Positions 1-4,836 of a stretch of DNA of 6,748 bases are shown piece by piece. This stretch comes from Deltaproteobacteria bacterium (GTDB taxonomy: Bacteria > Myxococcota > B64-G9), in assembly GCA_030591745.1 (NCBI GenBank), contig JAUVAM010000215.1, positions 1-6,748 of the forward strand, given 5' to 3'. How positions within the stretch are numbered: position 1 is the first letter of the stretch; every line of letters begins with the position of its first letter. Made by a program: the position numbers and the translations under genes. The notes beneath the pieces were generated by a model. That model did no database searches, was not told the DNA's origin, and worked only from the letters and a program-made list of their open reading frames with translations.

Positions 1-2
1 CC

Positions 3-83
3 ACCGAGCTGTCCATCGATTTTCAACTCGAGGCCGATGCTTTTGGGTATGACCCGGAGTTGAAGTGCCCTTCCATGGGCTGA
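3..83 (+). CDS. 3' end of an unidentified protein-coding gene
   Basis: An open frame runs in from the left edge and stops at TGA 81-83. The 26 visible residues end in DPELKCPSMG and have an ordinary mixed composition. No start is in the window and no family can be recognised from so little. The frame stops 20 bp before the first copy of the junction repeat and 48 bp before the converging stop of the minus-strand exported-protein gene, a position consistent with a real gene end. It could also be a chance open frame, because 81 bases without a stop is weak evidence. Confidence 0.35.
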   Translation, partial: TELSIDFQLEADAFGYDPELKCPSMG

Positions 84-102
84 CGTGGTGGATGCCATCG
101 TC

Positions 103-118
103 CAACTAATTGGCTGGC
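103..118 (+). repeat. Junction repeat copy 1 (degenerate)
   Basis: The sequence CAACTAATTGGCTGGC matches the first 16 bases of the 24-bp junction repeat with one mismatch (T for G at 110). The similarity then decays. It lies between the stop codons of two converging genes (83 and 131) and has the same orientation as the other five copies. Confidence 0.5.
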
Positions 119-130
119 CATTGGGGCGCA

Positions 131-1198
131 TCAGCTGGCTTCTGCGAGGATGTCCTTGGCTTGCGTCCGTTGGATTTCGGTGCCCGACGCGAGCGTCTTT
201 TTGGCTTGGGTCAGCAGCCGCTCCCGCAGGTCGGTCGGGAGATCCTTGATGTGGGAGCTAAATATTTTATCATAGGCATCGTATTCAGCCGGCCAGCGCT
301 CCAGAGCCAACACGTAACCCCGGTGCAGGAGGCCGGGATCCCCGAGAGCCCGGCAAGCCTTGACCACCGCGATGAGCTCCCGGATGGGGATGGTCGGGCC
401 GGCCTGGATCGCGACGATCTTTTGACGCAGCCGCTCCAGCCACGCATCGGCCTCCCCGGCCGCCTGCCTCTTGGCCTTCACGATTTTCCCCACCTGTTCG
501 GCAGACTCCCAACAGGCCGGCCAGACATCCAGGACGGTGTCGGCCAGGAGCGGGTGGTCGCGATTGGCCGTAACCACCCGGGTCAGGTTGGACAGCATGT
601 TGTCCCGTCCTTCCAGCATGCAGAAGTTGCTCTGCGAATCCATTCCCTTGACCCCATCCAGGATCGCCTGTCGGGCCATCTGCTCTGGGCTTGCGACCTG
701 GCTCCAGTCGATCCGGTCCAGGCTGTCGATGGCCAGCTTTTCGTCGATGGCCTTCACGTGCAGCGGCTCCCCCTTGGGCAGCAGGTGGAAGAAGTGAATG
801 ATGCGAGAATAGGGCGGTAGGTGAATAGCGAAGTGCCGCTTGTCGGGCGACACCCGCATGGCCAGCTGGGGCAGGGCCTGACGCATGGCCTCCTCGGTGA
901 GGAGGGTGGCGTCCGGGCCCATATGGATGGAGAAGGTGGAGGCCTGGCGACCCGGATAGGAAACGGTAAACAGGTATCTGTGGCTTGTCCAGGCGCCGGA
1001 GCGGGTGAAGTTGGAGGTGGCTTTGGCGACGATGTGCAAGGGGACTTGCAGACCCTGATCCGCGAGCGTCGCATCCACCGCGTACTGCTTGTTCTCCCCG
1101 CACTGGCAGGCCATCCCGCCGCAGGTGATCGCCAGCAGCCCAAGAACCATCACGCGGGTCATGCCGGCTGTGGCCAATCGCTGGCCTCTGGGTACCAT
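131..1198 (-). CDS. Exported protein of unknown function, possible lipoprotein
   Basis: This is a 355-residue protein of no family I recognise. The start at 1198 is chosen because AAAGGGGGC sits a few bases upstream of the ATG, a good ribosome binding site; a second ATG at codon 13 has none. Residues 1-15 are basic (R4, R7, R15), residues 16-30 are hydrophobic (VMVLGLLAITCGGMA), and C26, C31 and C33 follow. Cleavage after A30, or lipidation at C26 or C31, is possible, but neither cysteine has a canonical lipobox. The mature part looks like a beta-rich first half (about 40-150, with PPYSRIIHFFHLLPKGEPLHV) followed by a helical half (160-355). Its likely location is the periplasm or an envelope membrane. 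It is an isolated gene bounded by junction-repeat copies 1 and 2. The long open frames on the opposite strand here are shadows. Confidence 0.85.
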   Translation of the reverse strand: MVPRGQRLATAGMTRVMVLGLLAITCGGMACQCGENKQYAVDATLADQGLQVPLHIVAKATSNFTRSGAWTSHRYLFTVSYPGRQASTFSIHMGPDATLLTEEAMRQALPQLAMRVSPDKRHFAIHLPPYSRIIHFFHLLPKGEPLHVKAIDEKLAIDSLDRIDWSQVASPEQMARQAILDGVKGMDSQSNFCMLEGRDNMLSNLTRVVTANRDHPLLADTVLDVWPACWESAEQVGKIVKAKRQAAGEADAWLERLRQKIVAIQAGPTIPIRELIAVVKACRALGDPGLLHRGYVLALERWPAEYDAYDKIFSSHIKDLPTDLRERLLTQAKKTLASGTEIQRTQAKDILAEAS

Positions 1199-1240
1199 GA
1201 TCGCCCCCTTTATTGCTTAGTGAGTCGCCAGGCTATCACG

Positions 1241-1275
1241 CCAGCCCCTCAATTTAACAATGTTTTGGGGGCTGG
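1241..1275. repeat. Inverted repeat upstream of the exported-protein gene
   Basis: CCAGCCCC (1241-1248) and GGGGCTGG (1268-1275) are perfect 8-bp arms around a 19-base AT-rich loop. The site lies 43 bp upstream of the exported-protein start and 10 bp before junction-repeat copy 2. It could be an operator, a terminator stem without a T-run, or an outlying part of the repeat element. A weak promoter (TTGTTA, 17 bp, GATAGC, read on the minus strand) overlaps it. Confidence 0.4.
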
Positions 1276-1285
1276 GCGGGCCGGC

Positions 1286-1327
1286 CAACGAAGTGGCTGG
1301 CACCCTGCGGAATGGCACCCTGCGGAA
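1286..1327 (+). repeat. Junction repeat copy 2 with a 15-bp tandem duplication
   Basis: Positions 1286-1309 match the 24-bp junction repeat with one mismatch (CAACG instead of CAACT). The 3' part, TGGCACCCTGCGGAA at 1298-1312, is immediately repeated at 1313-1327 without a mismatch. The copy separates the exported-protein gene from the membrane-anchored protein gene. Confidence 0.85.
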
Positions 1328-1360
1328 TGACAGGTCAACTACGAAACATCCAGGCAGAGA

Positions 1361-2008
1361 TCAGTCCGGCTGTTCCACGGGCAGTAACGAACGATTCTGA
1401 TTCGTCCCGGCCTGCTCCGTAACCTGGCACTTTCCATTGAAGACGATGCGCAGGGGTGTGTCTTCGATGCGGAACGCGTAGCCGCCCGCATCGTAGGTGA
1501 TCACGGCCACGGCGGTTTTGGGCGCCCCCATCTTCAAGGCGTCTGCCCAGAGTTGGGCGAAGGAACAAGTCGGCTGCGGCGCCGGCTCGGTCCGGGCCAG
1601 GGGCTCGGAACGGGCCATGCGCATCAGGCCCAGATTCATGAAGCTGTTGCCGTCCTCATCGCCAGGGTGAACCGTATGGGGCGCCTCGGCCCGCACGTCG
1701 AAGAAGCGGTCCTTTGGGACGCCGCCACCGGCGCCCAAGGGCAGGTCCGGGTTCACATGGCCCTTGCCGCGAAAGGTGTAGACGACCAGGGGCCCATAGT
1801 CTGCCTCCAGGTTCATGGAGCCGTCCGCGCGAACAAAGCGCGCCTCCATGGCCACCAAGGGATTTTCCGGACCCGCCAGTTGCTGGGCGGCGGTCAGCGA
1901 AGTGATGGGATTGAAGTTCTGGGGATCGCCGACGATGGGAATCGTGTCGTCACCAAATTGGGCAGGCAAGTAGCCGGAGCCAAAGAGTCCAATCAGTACG
2001 ACACCCAT
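1361..2008 (-). CDS. Membrane-anchored protein of unknown function, 5' end uncertain
   Basis: From the first ATG (2008) the product has 215 residues, but this start is doubtful. No ribosome binding site precedes it, and the open frame continues upstream to the TGA at 2048-2050, adding SSPSSIFISLALL in front of MGVVLIGLFG. Together these make one continuous hydrophobic segment, as expected for an N-terminal anchor, so the true N-terminus should lie upstream of 2008, yet that stretch has no ATG, GTG or TTG. The soluble part contains LVAMEARFVRADGSMNLEAD (51-70) and cysteines C148 and C194 that could form a disulfide; a periplasmic location is likely. No family is recognised. Either the gene has lost its start by mutation or frameshift, or it begins at a rare codon. 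An adjacent frame beginning CTG at 2049 would give the MKQPLFNF-like start LKQPLFNF and would join the anchor if one base were removed. Confidence 0.6.
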   Translation of the reverse strand: MGVVLIGLFGSGYLPAQFGDDTIPIVGDPQNFNPITSLTAAQQLAGPENPLVAMEARFVRADGSMNLEADYGPLVVYTFRGKGHVNPDLPLGAGGGVPKDRFFDVRAEAPHTVHPGDEDGNSFMNLGLMRMARSEPLARTEPAPQPTCSFAQLWADALKMGAPKTAVAVITYDAGGYAFRIEDTPLRIVFNGKCQVTEQAGTNQNRSLLPVEQPD

Positions 2009-2047
2009 CAGGAGGGCCAGGCTGATGAAAATTGAAGAGGGGCTGCT

Positions 2048-2465
2048 TCAGCTCCTATCTTTCGTGGATTTCAGGTACTCCAACCCTGTCGGCGTCAGCC
2101 GGTAGCGCTGTTTACTACTGCGCGGCTTGTCGGGGATGGTCATTTCGACGAGACCCGCTACAAGAATCGGATCGAGATGTTCTTTGACAAAGTGCTCCCT
2201 GTCACGAAGTCCAGCCGCCTCTTGCAGGACGTTACGGGACAGCGGATGATCGGCTTTTTCCAGCATCTGCAGAACTTGTCGGACACTTGTCGGGTACTTG
2301 TCGGGCGATCGGTGCTGTCCGTGCTCGGACTTCCGGATTCGGTCGGAAGATGGCGGTAAAAAAGCCGTTGTTTTCAAACTTAGGCTCGGGGCACCCCTGA
2401 GACCGCACATCGTCCCGAATCCGCCGGATCCCCGTTCCCGCCTTCTCGATGAAACTCCGCAACAA
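2048..2465 (-). pseudogene. 3' remnant of a Schlafen/AlbA_2-type ATP-binding regulator (COG2865), frameshifted
   Basis: Two overlapping frames together give the C-terminal part of a 'RecG-like' AlbA_2/HATPase_c_4 transcriptional regulator. The first frame (from 2465) reads LRSFIEKAGTGIRRIRDDVR, then PEPKFENNGFFTAIFRPNPE, which is the family's end of the ATP-binding domain with its FIEKAGTGI signature. The second frame (to the TGA at 2048) reads VRQVLQMLEK, then AAGLRDREHFVKEHLDP and LVEMTIPDKPRSSKQRYRLT, the typical winged-helix tail with its MTIPDKP motif. The AlbA_2 domain and most of the ATP-binding domain are absent; the similarity starts right at junction-repeat copy 3. The frame changes within or near an 11-bp tandem repeat, and adding one unit would give one 142-codon frame. 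Full-length relatives are several hundred residues long. It is almost certainly non-functional; recognition is from motif memory, not a search. Confidence 0.8.
2274..2303 (-). repeat. 11-bp tandem repeat, three units, inside the AlbA_2 remnant
   Basis: The core ACTTGTCG (+ strand) occurs at 2274, 2285 and 2296, an exact 11-bp period. On the coding strand it reads CGACAAGT followed by three variable bases. Because 11 is not a multiple of 3, successive units encode RQV, PDK and PTS in rotation, and each change of copy number shifts the reading frame. Confidence 0.9.
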
Positions 2466-2486
2466 CTAAGTGGCTGGCACCCTGCG
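2463..2486 (+). repeat. Junction repeat copy 3 (perfect)
   Basis: This is a perfect copy of the 24-bp junction repeat. Its left end overlaps the first recognisable codons of the AlbA_2 remnant, and its right end lies 47 bp from the dinD stop codon. It marks the truncation point of the AlbA_2 gene. Confidence 0.9.
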
Positions 2487-2533
2487 CGGGTAGGCACTGG
2501 TCGACTCCTGGTTTTCGCGAACTTTTGGGTTCG

Positions 2534-3388
2534 TCAGTCGCTATCTTGTGGCAAGGCCGAAATCCTGACCAATGCCTTTTCTCCAGCCCTGACTCGCCGC
2601 TCGAGCTTCTTTAGATCCTCTTCGGGAGGCAGGGCTTCTGGTTGAATCCCTCGATCGAGCAGGACCGAACGGATGCTTTTGTTGTTCTGGATATGCTCCT
2701 CTGTAATGAAAAACTCACCCTGAAGGTCGTCTCTTCGGACATTGTAATTTGTGATTTCTGTGGCCAGGTTCTTGGCGGTGATGGTGACTGTCGGGAGGAA
2801 ATCGGCCAAAGGCCGACTCTTGGGCACGCCCAGTTGGCTCTTCATCTGTCCAGTGCTCTTGCCGCCAAAAAGCGCCGCGTCGCCCCTGGAGCGAATGCGA
2901 CCAAAGCCCCGTTCATCAACGCCGCGTTCGTAAATATTCTTTGAAAGCTCTATTTCAGAATCCCGGAGCTTTTGGCGAGCCTGAAGTCGTTCCTGGAGTT
3001 GGATCCGCTCTTCGATGATCTCTTGTTTGCGAGTTTGGACAGCAAAATAGCATTGGGCAAAAGCGATGGGTTCCTTGCGCGGGTCGCCGTTTTGCGCGAT
3101 GAGATAGCAGGCGTAACGGGTGAGCATCACGTCTTCGATGGGGCGCTCTATGCCAGAACCGATCTCGACCATTTTGTTGACGCCAACAAAATGGTCTCTG
3201 ATGGCTATCTTGGTGTTTTTACAGGAGTCTTTCGCCTTGGAAATCGCCTTTTGGAAGTTTCTCCACTCAGAATATCCCAAGGCACCTTGCAGATCCCGCG
3301 CGAACCAATACTCAATGTTCTTCCCTGGAATTGTCCGAGCCAGAGCATCGAACTGCTCTTGCATTTTCACAATTAGCTTTTTTTCCAT
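2534..3388 (-). CDS. dinD: DNA-damage-inducible protein D (DinD)
   Basis: The 284-residue product is close to the length of E. coli DinD (about 274), an SOS-induced protein reported to inhibit RecA filaments and strand exchange. The N-terminal Bro-N-like region (about 25-120) is clear: NIEYWFARDLQGALGYSEWR, then DVMLTRYACYLIAQNGDPRK and FAQCYFAVQTRKQE. A charged helical stretch follows (about 120-150), then GKSTGQMKSQLGVPKSRPLA. The start at 3388 is preferred over the in-frame ATG at 3409 because AGGGAGG lies 8 bp upstream of it. The gene has its own promoter, an upstream LexA-like box and a palindrome near the start. It stands alone between junction-repeat copies 3 and 4. Identification is by family motifs; SOS control is inferred from the upstream site. 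Confidence 0.9.
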   Translation of the reverse strand: MEKKLIVKMQEQFDALARTIPGKNIEYWFARDLQGALGYSEWRNFQKAISKAKDSCKNTKIAIRDHFVGVNKMVEIGSGIERPIEDVMLTRYACYLIAQNGDPRKEPIAFAQCYFAVQTRKQEIIEERIQLQERLQARQKLRDSEIELSKNIYERGVDERGFGRIRSRGDAALFGGKSTGQMKSQLGVPKSRPLADFLPTVTITAKNLATEITNYNVRRDDLQGEFFITEEHIQNNKSIRSVLLDRGIQPEALPPEEDLKKLERRVRAGEKALVRISALPQDSD

Positions 3389-3410
3389 GGAGTATGCCTC
3401 CCTGACCATT

Positions 3411-3426
3411 TTCCCGGTGCCGGGAA
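3411..3426. promoter_or_regulatory. 16-bp palindrome at the predicted dinD transcription start
   Basis: TTCCCGG (3411-3417) and CCGGGAA (3420-3426) are perfect 7-bp arms around TG. The site lies just downstream of the predicted -10 box and about 23 bp upstream of the dinD start codon. It could be a repressor operator at +1 or a small hairpin in the leader RNA. No T-run follows. Confidence 0.5.
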
Positions 3427-3427
3427 T

Positions 3428-3457
3428 ATGCTACCAAGCGTGCACTGAACGACTCAA
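3428..3457 (-). promoter_or_regulatory. Predicted sigma70-type promoter of dinD
   Basis: Read on the minus strand, TTGAGT (3457-3452) and TAGCAT (3433-3428) are separated by 18 bp. This places transcription initiation near 3421 and gives a short leader before the ribosome binding site. The -35 matches TTGACA at four of six positions and the -10 matches TATAAT at four of six, so this is a plausible but not strong promoter. Confidence 0.45.
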
Positions 3458-3467
3458 TCACCAAACA

Positions 3468-3483
3468 CTGTACGCGTGTTCAG
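3468..3483. promoter_or_regulatory. LexA-like SOS box upstream of dinD
   Basis: CTGTACGCGTGTTCAG fits the gammaproteobacterial LexA pattern CTG-N10-CAG, with a CTGT half-site on one side and TCAG instead of ACAG on the other. It lies 80 bp upstream of the dinD start, just upstream of the predicted -35. dinD is a known SOS gene, which raises the likelihood. The central eight bases are less AT-rich than in E. coli boxes, and the position upstream of -35 is not ideal for repression. Confidence 0.5.
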
Positions 3484-3510
3484 CTGCCTTTGCAAGTATC
3501 TTTCTTCTCC

Positions 3511-3580
3511 TGTGCCAGCCCCAAACTAAGTACCTTGCATCCCGCGTGCACCCCACCCTGCGTAGCCGTGACACCAACTA
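3511..3580. repeat. Scrambled fragments of the junction repeat
   Basis: Pieces resembling the junction repeat lie here in mixed order: GTGCCAGCC (3512-3520) is the inverted middle of the repeat, AAACTAAGT (3523-3531) and CAACTA (3575-3580) resemble its start, and CACCCTGCGTA (3554-3564) equals its end plus the bases that follow copies 4 and 5. No gene is visible. This looks like a decayed or rearranged copy. Between it and the LexA-like box (3484-3510) I see nothing. Confidence 0.45.
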
Positions 3581-3590
3581 GCGATTAGGG

Positions 3591-3711
3591 CAACAGCCTG
3601 TTGGCCTTTTTGCCACCAAACCAAGGGCCTGAATGAGCCTCTCATTCGTCCCAGCGCTGGGACGCGGTTTCGCCTTATTTAACGAATTGTTAAATGTCGA
3701 AACTGTTTCGA
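3591..3711. repeat. Cluster of five short palindromes, probably a non-coding mobile or structured element
   Basis: Five perfect inverted repeats follow one another in 121 bp: CAACAG-C-CTGTTG (3591-3603), AATGAG-CCT-CTCATT (3632-3646), the 18-bp palindrome CGTCCCAGCGCTGGGACG (3647-3664), TTTAAC-GAATT-GTTAAA (3678-3694) and TCGAAA-CTG-TTTCGA (3697-3711). The second and third directly touch. A short minus-strand open frame covers them, but its composition does not suggest a protein. The cluster may be a MITE-like element, a structured RNA or a protein-binding array. I see nothing else between 3712 and the next repeat copy. Confidence 0.6.
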
Positions 3712-3774
3712 AACACCTACATGTCCCACCTCTGCGTTTTGCTGTCTTGGGATCAGCCACAAAGGACCACGCAC

Positions 3775-3812
3775 CAACTAAGTGGCACCAACTAAGTGGC
3801 TGGCACCCTGCG
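3775..3812 (+). repeat. Junction repeat copy 4 with a 14-bp partial duplicate
   Basis: A perfect 24-bp copy lies at 3789-3812. It is preceded without a gap by CAACTAAGTGGCAC (3775-3788), a partial copy of the repeat start. The bases TAT follow, as they do after copy 5. The ImmA-type fragment becomes recognisable a few codons downstream. Confidence 0.9.
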
Positions 3813-4169
3813 TATTGCAGCTACCAGACCGTCTTGTACCGCCTGTCGGAAATTCTCCCCATTGGAAACGGCATCTGGTCCAAGTTCCGGATCCTTCACG
3901 AAAAAGGTGGCGGCCGTCCGCTGAGCAAAACCGACGAACCCCGACCCCTCGAACAAACCGTCTTCTCCGCGGCCTTGCGCTCCGGGGAGCCCGAGAATAT
4001 TTCCCCCTTGGACTTTGCCCACGACCGTCTCCACCGCCTGGTCCGGCAGGCCCTGGAAGAAAAACGCATCTCTGTATCGCGCGGGGCTGAAATTCTCAGC
4101 CTCTCCATCTTGGGGATGCGGGACATCATGAGCGGATGGATTCAAGAGCCTCCGCCAAAAACCCGATGA
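3813..4169 (+). pseudogene. C-terminal fragment of an ImmA/IrrE-type protein, probable antitoxin or peptidase partner
   Basis: The frame runs out of the junction repeat without a start codon and ends at TGA 4167-4169. It reads SYQTVLYRLSEI soon after the repeat and later SPLDFAHDRLHRLVRQALEE, KRISVSRGAEILSLS and MRDIMSGWIQEP. This pattern, a 'S-Q-LYRL' helix and a C-terminal 'EKRIS-SRGAEIL' helix-turn-helix-like stretch, is that of the tail of ImmA/IrrE-type proteins found next to PIN-domain toxins. The N-terminal XRE and HExxH metallopeptidase regions are missing, so the gene is broken at the repeat. A PIN-domain fragment overlaps its end, matching the usual antitoxin-then-toxin order. The family assignment is from motif memory and could be wrong in detail. 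Confidence 0.65.
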
Positions 4170-4509
4170 CACTCGCGAAGGAATCTACATCCACGACCCA
4201 AGCACCGAACAACTGGAAGCAGCGGGTCGCCCCAAGGGTCAGCTCTCCTTTCACGACAAGCTCCTTTTCTTGCTGGCAAGGGACAAAGGCTGGACGGCGA
4301 TCACCAATGACGAGAATCTACGAATCGCTTGTCGAGAAATCAAAATCGAGGTCATTCGCGGACTGCGCCCGCTCATCGAGCTGGTCAACGCGGGCCACAT
4401 CATACGCAAAGAAGCGGAAATCCTCGTCAAGAGGATGATCGCGGAAAACGACTACATGGGTAAAGAACTTCTCCGCGACTTCAAAAAAGCCATCCGCCCG
4501 GGCATTTAG
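4132..4509 (+). pseudogene. PIN-domain (VapC-like) toxin fragment lacking its N-terminus
   Basis: The frame opens after TGA 4129-4131 and ends at TAG 4507-4509, about 125 residues. It has no start codon with a ribosome binding site; the first TTG (4270) lies within the conserved part. Readable PIN features are LSFHDKLLFLLARDKGWTAI followed by TNDENLRIACREIKIEVIRG, where the aspartates of FHDK and TND match two acidic metal-binding positions of PIN ribonucleases. ELVNAGHI and a C-terminal helix follow. The first beta strand with its D-T-N motif is absent, so an active site cannot form. It overlaps the ImmA-type tail in another frame; a deletion at this joint would explain the loss of the toxin N-terminus. 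It is probably a dead toxin-antitoxin pair. Confidence 0.7.
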
Positions 4510-4537
4510 CAAAAGGGCCCCAGCCGTGTATCGATGA

Positions 4538-4568
4538 CAGATTGTCTCCGCGCTGCGGAGACAATCTG
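4538..4568. repeat. Perfect 14-bp-stem hairpin after the PIN fragment
   Basis: CAGATTGTCTCCGC (4538-4551) and GCGGAGACAATCTG (4555-4568) are perfect complements around the loop GCT. It starts 28 bp after the PIN stop codon. There is no T-run on either side, so a classical intrinsic terminator is not well supported. It may be a mobile-element or REP-like hairpin. From 4569 to about 4690 I see no credible gene; the ATG at 4577 opens a 61-codon frame that runs into the likely IS end. Confidence 0.7.
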
Positions 4569-4691
4569 CCGAAGGCATGAAAATCCTCGAAAAATGGACG
4601 GTTCAGCAACCCATTTGGATTGCTCTGAATTTCCTTTCAGCTCACCCAGAAGTGCGCGCCCGTCCGCCGACCAACCCCCGGGCTCGAACAA

Positions 4692-4740
4692 GTGATCGGC
4701 TTCGTCCGGATTGGGTGCTCGACTTGCCCCGGAATACGCA
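4692..4740 (-). mobile_element. Possible end of an IS21-family insertion sequence
   Basis: Two similar blocks lie 23 bp apart, GTGATCGGCTTCGTCCGGAT (4692-4711) and GTGCTCGACTTGCCCCGGAA (4715-4734), matching at 14 of 20 positions. The blocks are followed by TACGCA, so on the minus strand the element would begin with TG. IS21-family elements end in 5'-TG...CA-3' and carry multiple terminal repeats of about this size, so a solo end is plausible. No istA or istB coding sequence is visible, and the other end was not found. The terminal CA lies one base before the partial repeat of junction copy 5. Confidence 0.4.
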
Positions 4741-4741
4741 C

Positions 4742-4779
4742 CATCTAAGTGCCCCCAACTAAGTGGCTGACACCCTGCG
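4742..4779 (+). repeat. Junction repeat copy 5 with a 14-bp partial duplicate
   Basis: Positions 4756-4779 match the 24-bp repeat with one mismatch (GAC for GGC). It is preceded without a gap by CATCTAAGTGCCCC (4742-4755), a degenerate version of the same 14-bp partial copy seen before copy 4. TAT follows. The copy lies 57 bp upstream of the DnaB-like gene start. Confidence 0.85.
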
Positions 4780-4836
4780 TATAGGCCGGCGATGTCAGAG
4801 GGGCATGAGAGAATTGCGGGAGTAAAGGAGAAGATC

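Noticed and set aside
110..820. A 236-codon + strand open frame opposite the exported-protein gene
   Set aside because: The minus-strand frame has a signal peptide and a ribosome binding site, and the + frame has shadow-like composition.
1553..2035. A 160-codon + strand open frame opposite the membrane-protein gene
   Set aside because: It has no family features, and it lies over a frame with a clear hydrophobic anchor and soluble domain.
3678..3711. Integron attC site
   Set aside because: The minus strand contains AACAATTCGTT and ATTTAAC/GTTAAAT, which recall attC core sites, but the two cores are only five bases apart and no full attC of 57 bp or more with a matching distal core could be traced.
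3578..3760. A 60-codon minus-strand open frame over the palindrome cluster
   Set aside because: The inverted repeats explain the sequence better, no ribosome binding site is seen and the protein has no credible fold features.
4577..4762. A 61-codon + strand frame starting MKILEKWTVQQ
   Set aside because: GAAGG lies only one base before the ATG, and the C-terminal half is a translation of the likely IS end and the junction repeat.
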